Numbered from the stretch's first letter, positions 52,955-62,736 are shown. The stretch: DNA of 64,000 nucleotides from Minwuia sp048007105 (GCF_048007105.1 NZ_CP180352.1:496001-560000), one strand, 5' to 3'. Notes: generated by a model not told the origin, from the letters alone. Made by a program: numbers and translations.

Positions 52955-53091
52955 GACCTGCAGCTTTTTCCTTGCGATGGCGCGCTATGTCGAAGATCCG
53001 GCGCTTCGCGAGTCCCATGGCCAGCGAGGGCGGGAACTCGCCGAAACCCGGTTCGATCAATCAGGCGGTTCTGGACGCGCTCGGTCTCTAG
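52955..53091 (+). pseudogene. C-terminal remnant of a family 4 glycosyltransferase
   Basis: The plus strand reads FFLAMARYVEDPALRESHGQ then RGRELAETRFDQ, the typical end of a GT4 enzyme; the last residues NQAVLDALGL appear in a neighbouring frame, so one frameshift is needed. It ends at a TAG that shares CTAG with the stop of the asparagine synthetase coming the other way. The front of the gene is missing. This indicates deletion of a glycan gene next to asnB. Confidence 0.6.
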
Positions 53092-55007
53092 CGCCGGTCG
53101 GCCCAAGCGTTGAACATCATAACGCCCCACAGCCGGTACTGCCAGTTGCGCCGGCCCGACAGGTGTTCCTCCCAGCACGCCCTGATCGGCGCGGGATCGA
53201 ACCAGCCATCGCGGCGCAGCCTCTCTTCCGACAGCAGGTCCTCGGCCCAGTCGCGCAACGGACCGCGCAGCCAGCTCTCGATGGGAATGCCGAAGCCCAT
53301 CTTCGGCCGCTCGATCAGGTCGCGCGGCACATGGCGACAGAGCAGTTGCCGCAGGATCCACTTGCCTTCGCCGCCACGGATCTTGAGGTGCTGTGGCAGC
53401 GACCACGCGAATTCGACCACCCGGTGGTCGATCATGGGCACACGCGCCTCCAGTGAGACAGCCATGGAGGCGCGGTCGACCTTGGTCAGGATGTCGTCGG
53501 GCAGATAGGTCAGCGTATCGACGAACTGCATGCGCGCCGCAAAGCCTTCGAGGTCGCCGGCGGCCTCTTTCCATACCGGATCGACGGTCTCCCGGCCGCC
53601 GATGACCAGCCGGTCAGGGTCCTGCCACTGGCTTACCAGGGCGCGGAAGGCGTCTTCCGGCGACCGGCCCAGAATGTCGGCGATCTTGTGCAGCTTTTCG
53701 CCCAGCATCGGAATGCCGCCGATCCGCGGCACGCCGGCGAGCAGGCGCGACAGCCGCGCGGGCGGGACCGACCGGATCAGCCCGGCCCCGGCGCGCAGCG
53801 CAGGCCCCGGCAGCCGGCGCGTCCGGGACAGGATCGACGGGGCCTGGAAATAGCGGTTGTAGCCGCCGAACAGTTCGTCACCGCCGTCGCCGGAGAGCGC
53901 CACGGTGACGTGTTCGCGGGTCATGCGGGAGACGAGAAAGGTCGGGATCTGCGAGGCGTCGGCAAAGGGTTCGTCGTAGATCGACGGCAGATCGGGGATG
54001 ACAGCCTGCGCCTCGGCAGCCGTGACGTAGAACTCCGTATGGTCGGTGCCGAGATGGGCCGCCACGGCTTTGGCGTGCTCGGCCTCGTTGTAGCCGGGCT
54101 CGTCGAAGCCGATGGTGAAGGTGCGGACCGGCGTTGAGGACCGCGCCTGCATCAGCGCCGCGACGGTCGAGGAATCCACGCCGCCGGACAGAAACGCCCC
54201 GAGCGGCACGTCGGCGATCATGCGTTTGCCGACCGCGTCGCCAAGGATCTCGTCCAGGGCATCGGTCGCCGTCTCGTCGCTGCCCTCGAAGGGATGAGCC
54301 AGCCCGCGGTCGCGGACATTGGCGAGCGACCACCACGCTTCGATCCGCGGCGCCCCGCCGGCTGAGATCGTCAATCTGTATCCCGGCATTAGCTTCTGAA
54401 CGCCGCGATATATGCATTGTGGCGCGGGGACGTAGTTGAAGCGGAGGAAGCTCGTCAGCGCTGCGCGATCGATCTCGCCGGTGAAATCCGGATGCTGCTC
54501 CAACGCCGAAAGCTCCGAGCCGAACAGGAACGAGCTGCCAAAGAGAGCCCAGTAGAGCGGCTTGATGCCCAGGCGGTCGCGGACCAGCGTCAGTTCCCGC
54601 CGCTCCCGGTCCCAGAGCGCGAAGGCGAACATGCCGATCAGCTTCGGCAGCGTGGCGTCGAGGCCGTGGAGGGCGATGCTCTCCAGCAGGACCTCGGTGT
54701 CCGAATGCCCCCGGAAGACGGAACCGGCGGCTTCCAGTTCGCTCCGCATCTCCGGTGCGTTGTAGACCTCGCCGTTGTAGCAGATGACGAAGCGGCCGTT
54801 CGCCGACGCCATCGGCTGATGCCCGCTCCGGGACAGGTCGATGATCGAAAGCCTGCGGTGCCCGAACGCGGCGCCGGCCTCAGCGTCGGCCCAGCTTCCG
54901 GCGTCGTCCGGCCCGCGTCGGGTCATCGCGTCGGCCATCGCCCGGGCGGTCCGCTCCAGTGCCTCGGCGGAGCCGGGGCGGCCCAGGAATCCGGCTATGC
55001 CGCACAT
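53088..55007 (-). CDS. asnB: Glutamine-hydrolysing asparagine synthetase (EPS-type AsnB)
   Basis: 639 residues. The N-terminal nucleophile hydrolase domain starts MCGIAGFLGRPG with catalytic Cys2, and has RRGPDDAG, FGHRRLSIIDLS, YNGEVYN and SDTEVLLE. The C-terminal synthetase domain holds the ATP pyrophosphatase loop FLSGGVDSSTVAALM, DGGDELFGGYNRYF and DDILTKVDRASMAVSLEARV. Many alphaproteobacterial polysaccharide clusters carry such enzymes, probably for amidating sugar acids rather than making free asparagine. Remnants of other glycan genes on both sides support a degraded glycan locus. Confidence 0.93.
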   Translation of the reverse strand: MCGIAGFLGRPGSAEALERTARAMADAMTRRGPDDAGSWADAEAGAAFGHRRLSIIDLSRSGHQPMASANGRFVICYNGEVYNAPEMRSELEAAGSVFRGHSDTEVLLESIALHGLDATLPKLIGMFAFALWDRERRELTLVRDRLGIKPLYWALFGSSFLFGSELSALEQHPDFTGEIDRAALTSFLRFNYVPAPQCIYRGVQKLMPGYRLTISAGGAPRIEAWWSLANVRDRGLAHPFEGSDETATDALDEILGDAVGKRMIADVPLGAFLSGGVDSSTVAALMQARSSTPVRTFTIGFDEPGYNEAEHAKAVAAHLGTDHTEFYVTAAEAQAVIPDLPSIYDEPFADASQIPTFLVSRMTREHVTVALSGDGGDELFGGYNRYFQAPSILSRTRRLPGPALRAGAGLIRSVPPARLSRLLAGVPRIGGIPMLGEKLHKIADILGRSPEDAFRALVSQWQDPDRLVIGGRETVDPVWKEAAGDLEGFAARMQFVDTLTYLPDDILTKVDRASMAVSLEARVPMIDHRVVEFAWSLPQHLKIRGGEGKWILRQLLCRHVPRDLIERPKMGFGIPIESWLRGPLRDWAEDLLSEERLRRDGWFDPAPIRACWEEHLSGRRNWQYRLWGVMMFNAWADRR

Positions 55008-55031
55008 GGCGGGACCCTGTCCTGTGCGTCG

Positions 55032-55200
55032 TCAGCCGTCATCGAACTCGTAGACCTGATAGTCGCCGAAACGCGTCACAGTGGCTTGCGGCAGATCGGC
55101 GATGAAGCTCTCCGGCGGATATAAGATTTGCGGATCGACTGGCTCGAGATCGCCAAGGCGCTGCGTTCCTTCTGGGCTCGGTGAGCCCAAGCGCCAATTG
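55032..55200 (-). pseudogene. C-terminal fragment of an unidentified (probably membrane) protein
   Basis: Upstream of asnB on the same strand, an open tail reads SPEGTQRLGDLEPVDPQILY, then PPESFIADLPQATVTRFGDY and QVYEFDDG before a stop at 55032. The VTRFGDYQVYEF ending resembles the end of exported membrane glycosyltransferase or mannosyltransferase-like proteins. The rest of the gene is absent, replaced by unrelated sequence towards the terminase gene. Confidence 0.45.
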
Positions 55201-55498
55201 ATCGCTCATGTCTGCCAGGAAGGCAAGCCTGACTGCGGTATGCCGGGGCCAAGGTCGCCGGCGATCGCGGCTAGCAGGCAGTAACCTAGGCTCAAATGCA
55301 GCGTAGAGATGTCGTGGCGGTCCTGAGTGCCTGAGTTGAGGGCTACGACACTGTCAGGCAAGATTCGAGCCGGTTGGCCGGACACCAGCCGAGATCGCCG
55401 CACAAGCCCGTCCGGGGCACCACCGGCGCAGGCTTGTCATACCACCATCAATCAACCGTCGGGATCTACCAAGAGCCAGACGAGATTGGGATCTCAGG
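55201..55498. other. Junction between glycan locus and phage-like module
   Basis: About 300 bases with no supportable gene; marks the border where the glycan remnant meets the terminase operon. No attachment-site repeat was recognised. Confidence 0.3.
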
Positions 55499-56935
55499 TC
55501 ATCTTCTCCGGCGGGACCTTCGCGGACGGCCCGTGGTCGGGTCGGTGTTTCTCATGATCTCACCGTGGTTGCTACCGATCATCCGAAGTGCCTGTACGAC
55601 GCTGTCGACCTGATCGTCATGATCTCCGTCCGGAAACGCTCGGAGTTCGCGCTCCAGTTCCTCAAGCCACGGTGCCTCGGCCGGGAGCGCAGCGGAACCA
55701 TCGTAGAGCCGTCCTATGTTTGTTTCGAACCGGACCTCTTTCGGTTCGCGCGGCATGGTCTTCCAGATCCATTGGTGGCCGGCGCGGAGGCATTCATTTA
55801 CCACGGAACGGCCCACGTCAGCAGCTTCGACGTAAACACGCATCGCGTCGCAGGAACGTTGCCGGTGAAGCACCATCTCCTTCAGGTCAACATAGTCGAT
55901 CTGGCCACGCCAGAGGTCGATGAGAACCCAGTACCTGCTATTATCCGACCAGCCCCAGGTCGTGCAGACTGAATAGTCATTGCGAGGGCCCAGGCCTGAG
56001 GCCGTGTCCCAACTCTGGAACTTCAGTGGGTAGGCGTCTGGATCGAGTGAACCTTCGTGACGCCGGACCCGGGACATGTCTACCCGTGCCCCGCCGCGCG
56101 GCACTGGGTTCTGCTGGTATTGCGCCTCGAAGGCGGCGTCGCTGAGCTGTCTTCGAAGTCGATTGAGCTCTTCTTGGGAGAACCGTTCCGGAATGAGCAG
56201 ATCTCCCTGCCTGCGGGACCAGGTCCGGCCACCTCCCAGCTCGAACTCGGTGTCCCGCTCTGCGATTGCAGGCAAGATCATGCTGTCGTAGCCGACATCG
56301 AGAAGATGAGCAGCAAGATCATCTACGTGCAGGCGTTGCTGTACAACGATAATTGCGCCGGCGCTCGGATTGTTGAGACGGGTCGAGATTGTCTCGCTGA
56401 ACTGTCGCCGGACGGTTTCTCGAACCTGCGGGGAATGCACCTCGTCGGCCTTCATCAGGTCATCTGCGATGATCAGGTCGGCTCCATGTCCCGTGATCGA
56501 GCCTGCGCGGGAGACAGCGCGTCGATATCCTCCTGCCCTTGTACGCAGTTCAAGGTCAGTGTCTCGATCAATGCGGAAATCTGGAAAGATTTCGCCGAAC
56601 CGGGGGTGAGCCAGCAGGCGCCGGAAGATGACACTGTGCTCACGGGCGAGATCCTCGCCATAGGAGACAATCATCATCTTCAGCGTCGGGTCCCGCCCCA
56701 GGCACCAGGCCGGATAAGCAACTGATACGATGAAGGATTTGAGATGGCGGGGTGGCAGCGCGATCAGGAGCCGCGCGGCTTCCCTCGACAAATTCGAAAC
56801 CAGCCAGTGACAGATCGCGTCGACATAGGGAGCTTCCACCATCTGGCCGTCTTGATGAGTGACATCAAATGCCCAGAGCAGGAACGGTAGGAAGTCCTGG
56901 CGCAACATCGCGTGTACGATTTCTCGTTCGCTCAT
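55499..56935 (-). CDS. Phage terminase large subunit (packaging ATPase/nuclease)
   Basis: 478 residues. LLIALPPRHLKSFIVSVAYP is the Walker A-like loop, then ADLIIADDLMKADEVHSPQV (Walker B and following Glu), AIIVVQQRLHVDDLAAHLL (coupling motif), and the C-terminal RNase H-like nuclease with FQSWDTASGLGPRNDYSV and DGDHDDQVDSVVQALR carrying the acidic residues. All parts look intact. It lies in a tight operon behind DUF5681 (4-base overlap). No capsid, portal or tail genes follow, so this is not a complete prophage. Confidence 0.88.
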   Translation of the reverse strand: MSEREIVHAMLRQDFLPFLLWAFDVTHQDGQMVEAPYVDAICHWLVSNLSREAARLLIALPPRHLKSFIVSVAYPAWCLGRDPTLKMMIVSYGEDLAREHSVIFRRLLAHPRFGEIFPDFRIDRDTDLELRTRAGGYRRAVSRAGSITGHGADLIIADDLMKADEVHSPQVRETVRRQFSETISTRLNNPSAGAIIVVQQRLHVDDLAAHLLDVGYDSMILPAIAERDTEFELGGGRTWSRRQGDLLIPERFSQEELNRLRRQLSDAAFEAQYQQNPVPRGGARVDMSRVRRHEGSLDPDAYPLKFQSWDTASGLGPRNDYSVCTTWGWSDNSRYWVLIDLWRGQIDYVDLKEMVLHRQRSCDAMRVYVEAADVGRSVVNECLRAGHQWIWKTMPREPKEVRFETNIGRLYDGSAALPAEAPWLEELERELRAFPDGDHDDQVDSVVQALRMIGSNHGEIMRNTDPTTGRPRRSRRRR

Positions 56936-57582
56936 TGCTTGACCTCCCGCTCCGGACGGTGCCGGTTCCGTGTTCGCGTGCGTGACCTGGCCCCGGGCGA
57001 AGTCCCGTCTTCAGCATCATCGGAAAAGCGTTCGGGAGTAGCCGATTGCTCACTGACGGCAGTACTGGACCGGGGGGCCTCTACATCCCCTCCACCTGAC
57101 GTTGAAGGATCCGTGGCGACCGCACCGTCTTCCAATGGTTCGACTGTCGCTTCTGATCGATCGTTCGGCGGTCCGTCTCTGACGAAGGACGTGTTCAGTC
57201 CGTTGCTGCGCAGATACGTCTCGATCAGTCGCCTGTCTGTATCGTTCCTCGCCTCTGTTCCTGCTGCTTTGATCTCCTCCTTGCGTTGCTGGCGGAGTTC
57301 GAGCTCTCGATCCATCTCGATGACAAGCTTCTGCGCAGGGTGTTTTCCCGACAATGCGTCACTGATCAGACGTGTGGCGATCGCCTCGGCGCGAGACATA
57401 GTTCGGCGTTCGCCCGCCTCGGTGATTGTGATGGGCTTACGGAGCGCGCGCTCGACAAGTGTGGAAATGTTGCGCGATCCCTTCGGGCGTCCTTTCGGAT
57501 TGCCCGACTGTCCCTTTTGAAAGCGGGTGTGTCTCGGAGGTTTGCCGTAGCCGACGTCATCTTTGCGACCCCGATCAGTCAT
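56932..57582 (-). CDS. DUF5681 domain protein
   Basis: 216 residues. VGYGKPPRHTRFQKGQSGNP followed by KGRPKGSRN is the DUF5681 signature; a helical part (ALRKPITITEAGERRTMSRA, AIATRLISDALSGKHPAQKL) follows, then a low-complexity Asp/Ser/Thr/Arg-rich tail. The family commonly sits next to terminase genes and may be the small terminase or DNA-recognition partner (inference from context). Overlaps both neighbours by 4 bases. Confidence 0.85.
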   Translation of the reverse strand: MTDRGRKDDVGYGKPPRHTRFQKGQSGNPKGRPKGSRNISTLVERALRKPITITEAGERRTMSRAEAIATRLISDALSGKHPAQKLVIEMDRELELRQQRKEEIKAAGTEARNDTDRRLIETYLRSNGLNTSFVRDGPPNDRSEATVEPLEDGAVATDPSTSGGGDVEAPRSSTAVSEQSATPERFSDDAEDGTSPGARSRTRTRNRHRPEREVKQ

Positions 57583-59006
57583 TTCGAGTTGTCTCCCTTC
57601 GATGAACGGCGAGAGCGGTGCCTGACCGGTTCCACACCGGTTTTTCGGAGGGCTGCGACTTCATTGAAGGAGAGGTCGGATTGCGCGTGGTGGGCAGTCC
57701 CGCCGGTTCGATCCTGCCAGCGCCGGATCGCAACCTCGACATAGGCTGGATCGATTTCCATCGCCCGGGCGCGTCGTCCGGTTCTGTCGGCGGCAAGGAT
57801 CAGCGAACCACTTCCAGCGAAGGGGTCCGCGACGATGTCGCCGCGGTGCGTACAGTCGAGAAGAGCATCGGCGAGCAGGGCGACTGGTTTGACGGTCGGA
57901 TGATCTTCGAGATCCTCCGCCCGGCCGCGCCGAAAGGTGTTAGCACCTGCGTAGTCCCATACATTGGTGCGGTAGCGACCGTGCTTACCAAGTTGAACGT
58001 TGTTGATCGGCGAACCGTCGCCGGTGATGAATACGCCGATCAACTCGTGCTTGGAACGATACAGCGACCCCATCCCGGCATTGGTCTTGTTCCAGACGCA
58101 AAGGTTGACCTGCCGGCCGAGGATCCTTCCGGCCTCGCCCAACTCTCCGAGATGACGCCAGTCCATGAAGACGTAGTGCAACCCGTTGCCCTGAATGATG
58201 CGCCGCATGTGCGCGAAGATGGTCTTCAGGAAATTCGTGTATTTGGCTGGCGTCATCTCGCCGGAAGCGAACGCGAACTCCCGGTGGGCAGCGCCGTCCC
58301 GCCTTGTCGTGACATGGCCGCGAATACGAACATTGTAGGGCGGGTCAGTGATCACCGCGGCAGCGCGTTCGCTCCACATCAGTCTTGCCCAGCTTTCGTC
58401 GAGCAGCGCGTTGGCGCACAGCAGGCGGTGCGGACCAAGTATCCAGATGTCGCCGGGGCGAACGGCGCAGTCCTCGGCCTCAGGACACTCGAGCACCGCG
58501 TCATCGGCATCCGAAGCGCCGGAGGCGGCGAGTTGAGCAGCACCGAGCGAGGCATCGATTTCGCTCATGGTGAACCCGGTCAGGTCCGGATCGAAGGTGA
58601 TCTCGCCACCGAAGACGGTTTCAAACTCGAGGCGAAGGGCATCGGGTTCCCACCGGGTGTCTTCTGGCACCCGATTGAGAAACAATCGAAGGGCTTTAAC
58701 TTCCTTCGGGGTCAGGTGCGCGATCTGAATGACCGGTACTTCACACAGTCCGATCTTCTGTGCTGCAGTCAGAACCGCGTGGCCGTCGAGCAAGGTACCT
58801 TCTGTATCGACCAGCAGCGGGACCACGAAACCGAAGCTGCGGAGTGCCTTCTCGAGCTTTGCAACCTGCTCCGGAGGATGCCGCCGTGCAGTCCCGGCAT
58901 AAGACTTCACATCGTCGATCGGCCGCATCGCAACGTGGCGAGCAAGGAACGGGGTAAGGTTGGACCCGCGAGCCAAGTCTAGGTTATTAGCATTCGAACG
59001 CGGCAT
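57579..59006 (-). CDS. ParB-like nuclease domain fused to DNA methyltransferase
   Basis: 475 residues from the ATG at 59006 (GAGGAGG 6 bases upstream; longer frame to 59066). Residues about 20-125 form a ParB/Srx-like domain (RRHPPEQVAKLEKALRSFGF, LLDGHAVLTAAQKIG). The methyltransferase has DPPY in AVITDPPYNVRI and, later, DPFAGSGSLILAADRTGRRA; this order (DPPY before FxGxG) is that of beta/N4- or N6-amino methyltransferases. Such ParB-MTases occur on phages and mobile elements to modify DNA. No restriction enzyme accompanies it. First gene of the three-gene operon. Confidence 0.9.
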   Translation of the reverse strand: MPRSNANNLDLARGSNLTPFLARHVAMRPIDDVKSYAGTARRHPPEQVAKLEKALRSFGFVVPLLVDTEGTLLDGHAVLTAAQKIGLCEVPVIQIAHLTPKEVKALRLFLNRVPEDTRWEPDALRLEFETVFGGEITFDPDLTGFTMSEIDASLGAAQLAASGASDADDAVLECPEAEDCAVRPGDIWILGPHRLLCANALLDESWARLMWSERAAAVITDPPYNVRIRGHVTTRRDGAAHREFAFASGEMTPAKYTNFLKTIFAHMRRIIQGNGLHYVFMDWRHLGELGEAGRILGRQVNLCVWNKTNAGMGSLYRSKHELIGVFITGDGSPINNVQLGKHGRYRTNVWDYAGANTFRRGRAEDLEDHPTVKPVALLADALLDCTHRGDIVADPFAGSGSLILAADRTGRRARAMEIDPAYVEVAIRRWQDRTGGTAHHAQSDLSFNEVAALRKTGVEPVRHRSRRSSKGDNSK

Positions 59007-59984
59007 TGCTGCCTCCTCTTGTTGTGCAGGAGGCGGCTGGAAGCATGCAGACCGAAACAGTCGCACCTTTCCCGCCGCGGTTCCCGCGGTGGTCGTGGTT
59101 CGACTGCTTCCGGAACTCAGTCGGCTGAAGTGCCGGCTGACGGATGCTGCGATTCAGGGTGAAAACATAGCTTCACCCGATGCGGCGAATCAAAGACCGC
59201 TGGCTTGATACTCCTACAAACTGGTCATTTGGCGCAAGTCATTTGAGGTTAGGATCTACAATAAGAGAATATTGCCGCCCGCATTCAGTGCAACCGATTG
59301 TTTTATTTACTCTTTATGGCCACGGAACCAGGCGAGTTCATCTGATTGCAATCCGGCACCAATCAGCCCAGCTCGGCTCTTCGCAATTGAATTCGAGGAC
59401 TGACCGAACAAGGACGAACAGGAGCCGATTTCAGCTACCATGACCGCGGCCGAACTGGCCGTTCTTGAAAAACTAGAGAATCTCGGAGTGTCGAAGATAG
59501 ATCAGTGGTACGCGCAGATTTTTCGCACCTTGGTCAATTGAAAGTATACTAGGACTCATCATTTCCAACGCGAAAGCCATTGATACGCCTCACCGTATGA
59601 CTGTTCATCGTATGTCCAAACGCGTCTTTCAATTATGCTAATGGTTTAATATTCTTGAGTCTCCCTGTCGCGATCAACGAAGTCACGATTGCCCGTCGGT
59701 CGACGCCGCCGTGAAACCCGGCCGATAGGTGCCTCTGCCTGCCGGGGCAACCGGCCGAATGGCGCGTCTGGCTGCAATGTTGTCGAGTTCGAACCAGTCG
59801 GCGTCAAAGAAGAGACAGAGTGCCGAACTACGGAGGAGCGCACTGAGGATCTCCTTCGCCATGCCGCAGCGCGAAGGGACCAGGGTTAGTCACGTCTCCA
59901 GCCAGGACTTGAGGCTATTCACCAGCTGACCGGAGCGGGTCTAACGGGCCTGTTCATTCTACGCGGCCCCGTCACCCCGCTTCG
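59007..59984. other. Intergenic region with no clear gene
   Basis: Close to 1 kb. A 33-codon open frame (ATG at 59440, MTAAELAVLEKLENLGVSKI, ending QIFRTLVN) looks helical but its ribosome-binding site is poorly placed. The 59510-59660 part is AT-rich. Promoters for the methyltransferase operon (leftward) should lie in the first few hundred bases. Confidence 0.35.
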
Positions 59985-60300
59985 TTCCGAAGATGGTCCA
60001 GAGTTCATCGTAGAGGCCATGCAGCGCTGGATATCAACGGTGGGCGACAGAACGGCCCCATCGAGCCGGGGTCACCCGGGAAGAACGGCTTCAGCTACTG
60101 CCTGGAAGCGTATGCGTCGCATGCGCGAAAAGAGAGAGCTTCAATGACGGGCTCCGCGTTGAGTTGCTCGACGAGGAAACCTTCTACACTTTGAAAGAGG
60201 CGCAAGAGGTCAACGAACAATGGTATTGTCCCTACAACGCGAGACAGCCGCACAGCCGTCTCGGAAACCCTCCGCGGGCTCCAGGTGTCATTATGCCGTC
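59985..60300 (+). pseudogene. IS3-family orfB remnant
   Basis: Pieces in shifting frames read DGPEFIVEAMQRWI, IEPGSPGKNGF, SFNDGLRVELLDEETFYTLK and PYNARQPHSRLGNPP, which is the C-terminal third of an IS3 OrfB including the last catalytic region (degraded). At least two frameshifts. A different and older element than copies A and B. Confidence 0.65.
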
Positions 60301-60511
60301 AGGCTCCGCGCTGATTCGCCAGTCGGCCAGCGCCGCGGGAAAATCGTCATCGCCCCAATATTCCGTCCGGGCCAACACTTGGGGGCTGGTCAGTGCCCAT
60401 GCGACCAGCTCATGGGCGCACTCGGTGCACGGTCGAAAAATTGAGAAGGCGGTCAATTATCGTGATGCGCAGAAGGCGCCTATCGCGATACTCAGCGAAG
60501 AGCACCGGGCC

Positions 60512-60754
60512 TCATTCCTGAGGTAGTGGCTCTTTAGGTGTCGGGGTCAGCAGGGCAGGCGTCCTTGCATCGTCAATCGTGACCCCCCTAAGCGCCGCTC
60601 GTTTGGAGCAATCCGTGCAAGCAGCACTGACAATGAAACCGCGCTCAATCGATACCATTCCAGACTGGAACCGCTCGCCGCAGAGATCGCATTTGCGGTC
60701 ACGGCGGGCGATCTTGGTTTTCCCGAACAGCTGGTGACCCTTCCGAAGAGACAT
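60512..60754 (-). CDS. Small zinc-ribbon-like protein
   Basis: 80 residues from the ATG at 60754 (MSLRKGHQLFGKTKIARRDR). Two CxxC pairs, CDLCGERF and ACTDCSKRA, spaced about 25 residues apart, would bind one zinc. The rest is basic at the front and Pro-rich at the end (LLTPTPKEPLPQE). Such small proteins often come from phages or mobile elements. Function unknown. Confidence 0.6.
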   Translation of the reverse strand: MSLRKGHQLFGKTKIARRDRKCDLCGERFQSGMVSIERGFIVSAACTDCSKRAALRGVTIDDARTPALLTPTPKEPLPQE

Positions 60755-60763
60755 CTTTGACAC

Positions 60764-61114
60764 TCACCTCTCATCGATTTGGTTCGCGTGGATGATGTAA
60801 GGTTTAGGGGCAGCGCTGACAATCGATGTCCGTCACACCGCCCAAGCCTTATAGCGGCCAGACGTTGACACACTTGCTGCCGCGCCACGCTGAACTCTTT
60901 CGCTCGGACCTGACCTGTTGCCCGCGGTCCTGAGCGATATCGAATGACGTGTGTCAGAAGATCCCACGAGGGCGTACGCTATGGCCTGCTCGACGCCGAC
61001 ATCCTGCTCCACATCTCAAAGCGATTTGGCGCTAGCGCTGATTGCGCAATCCGACCCTCTTGCAATCAGGTCTTGCATATGTCATCGGTCACATGGTCGA
61101 AAAGGAGCTGATTG
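60764..61114. other. Intergenic region with no clear gene
   Basis: About 350 bases with no supportable coding frame. It should hold the promoter of the Sel1-like pseudogene; none was confidently seen. Confidence 0.3.
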
Positions 61115-61600
61115 ATGTTGAGGAATTCCCTGTTGGCAGCTGGCACCGTCCTGTTCCTGGCGGGGTTATTTCAACCATCTGCTGCCGGTTTCGAAGAAGC
61201 AGAGAAAATGTACGCTGCCGGCGATCATACGGCCGCATTGTAAGAGTTTGTAAGTGCCGGAGGAGACGGAAACGTTGAGGCGAGCTTTCGGGCCGCTCAG
61301 ATGTTCGAGCGCGGCGAAGGCACACCTGAGCCGCGATTGGAGAAAGCAGCCGACTGGTACCAAGTTGCTGCGCGCGCCGGTCATATGGCCGCGCTGACAT
61401 CATTGGCGGAGCTGTTCGTTGATGGCCGTAGCGTCCCGGAAGATAAGATTCAGGCATGGGCACTTCTGGATATCGCCGCACGCAAGGGGCATGTTGATGC
61501 CGCCACGAAGCGGGACAAGTTGGCTCAGGACATGACTGAAGCCCAGTTCAAGGCCGGCCCGCGACGCGCAGAAAAATTGTCTCCGAAATATCTGAACTAG
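61115..61600 (+). pseudogene. Sel1-repeat exported protein broken by one stop codon
   Basis: From the ATG at 61115 (AGGAG about 8 bases upstream) a clear leader (MLRNSLLAAGTVLFLAGLFQ, then PSAAG) is followed by FEEAEKMYAAGDHTAAL, a TAA at 61241-61243, and then EFVSAGGDGNVEASFRAAQM in the same frame, continuing as Sel1 repeats (KAADWYQVAARAGHMAALTS, WALLDIAARKGHVDAATKR). GAA to TAA is a single base change. Without it the protein would be 161 residues, exported. A short product from the internal ATG at 61301 would lack the leader. Confidence 0.75.
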
Positions 61601-62280
61601 AGTGTGGGCTCCCGCAGCCCAACATCTGATGGCGAAGTTGTGGAGCATCGAGAAGAAGTTTCGGTTGAGCTTTTCGTAGCGGGTTGCTTTGCGGCGCATG
61701 TCTTTCCTGCCGCAACAGAAGCGTTAAAGGATGTTCCTTTGTGCACATGGGCGAGCGCCGAGCGGTAGCGGATTGTGTATCCGCGCTTGGCGTGAATTAC
61801 CGGCAGTGCACCTTCGTCGCCAATGGCCTGCCCGGTTCGATCGCTGGCATACGCATTGTCCGCAACAATGGCGATCGGTGCATTCTCCCATTGCCGAAGT
61901 GCCGGCATCATCCGGCTTTCGGTACCTGGCCGGCAGAGACGATGGCCTCAGCGGCCGTCCGGCTGCTTCGACAGCTGCGTGATTCCAGATTGTGCAGTCC
62001 GCGTCGCCCAGCGGGTGAATAAGACCGTCCAGTGAGCATGGCGCGAGCGGTTCCCCCCCCCCCCGCCACTTCCCCCCTCTCTTTTTGAGCTGGCTGCTGC
62101 GCAATGGGCTCTGACGATGGAACTGTCGACGAAGACAAGAGCATCCGCCTGCTGCCGGGCCAATGCTTAAAAAAAAAGCCACGCCAGCCGCCCCGTTCTC
62201 CCCATCGTAGGTACCGACTACAGACCGATGTTCACGGTCCAATCCATTCGGGAAAATCACGCTTCGCGGGACCTGTTCGC
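61601..62280 (-). pseudogene. IS5-family transposase remnant
   Basis: Minus-strand pieces in different frames: VFVDSSIVRAHCAAASSKRE (DDE first Asp and AH box), IAIVADNAYASD then GALPVIHAKRG, and RRKATRYEKLNRNFFSMLHN (the usual C-terminal end). Several frameshifts are needed, and a C10 run at 62051-62060 interrupts the middle. An inactive, decayed IS5/IS1182-like element adjacent to the Sel1 pseudogene. Confidence 0.7.
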
Positions 62281-62736
62281 AGGATGCAAAATCCCGTTCA
62301 GCACCTGCCGATCATCGCGCCACACTGCTGCGCCTGGACCCAAAACCCAAGAAAAATCCCACTCGTCATCTGTCAGATCGATTCGTTCCATACCACTAAC
62401 CCATTCGCAGAGGAGAATGAGTGGGTTCCGGACAATTCAACCGGGAGGCCATCTTGGCTCAAACCCTAAAGCGATCCTCCATAGTACAGCGTCAGCCGGC
62501 CTGAACTGGCTGTTACTTGAGCACGACCGATTGAAATATTGAGCCGTCTGAAGGTCCTTCGCGTCGGAGGGGTTGGAGCGCACGCTGATTTCTCAGGCTA
62601 TTTTGGTACTTGTGTATCGGTCTTGGATCGCAGCCGTCAAACGCGCCGAGCGACACTGGGACAAACGACGCAACCAATGATATGGGTGCGTGTGGTCGCT
62701 TGCCGTTAAGTTTACTTCAGGTATGCGGAGGAATTG
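62281..62736. other. Intergenic region with no clear gene
   Basis: About 450 bases; short overlapping frames only. May include the outer end of the IS5 remnant. Confidence 0.3.

Noticed and set aside
52858..53574. 238-codon minus-strand frame
   Set aside because: Out-of-frame shadow of the asparagine synthetase C-terminus.
57618..58982. 454-codon plus-strand frame
   Set aside because: Antisense of the ParB-methyltransferase, which has DPPY and FAGSG motifs and a good ribosome-binding site.
60232..60456. 74-codon minus-strand frame with CTECAHELVAW
   Set aside because: Overlaps the decayed IS3 orfB region and has no good start; could be real but the evidence is too thin.
62045..62065. C10 homopolymer as a phase-variable switch
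   Set aside because: It lies in a transposase remnant with several other frameshifts, so no intact gene would be switched.
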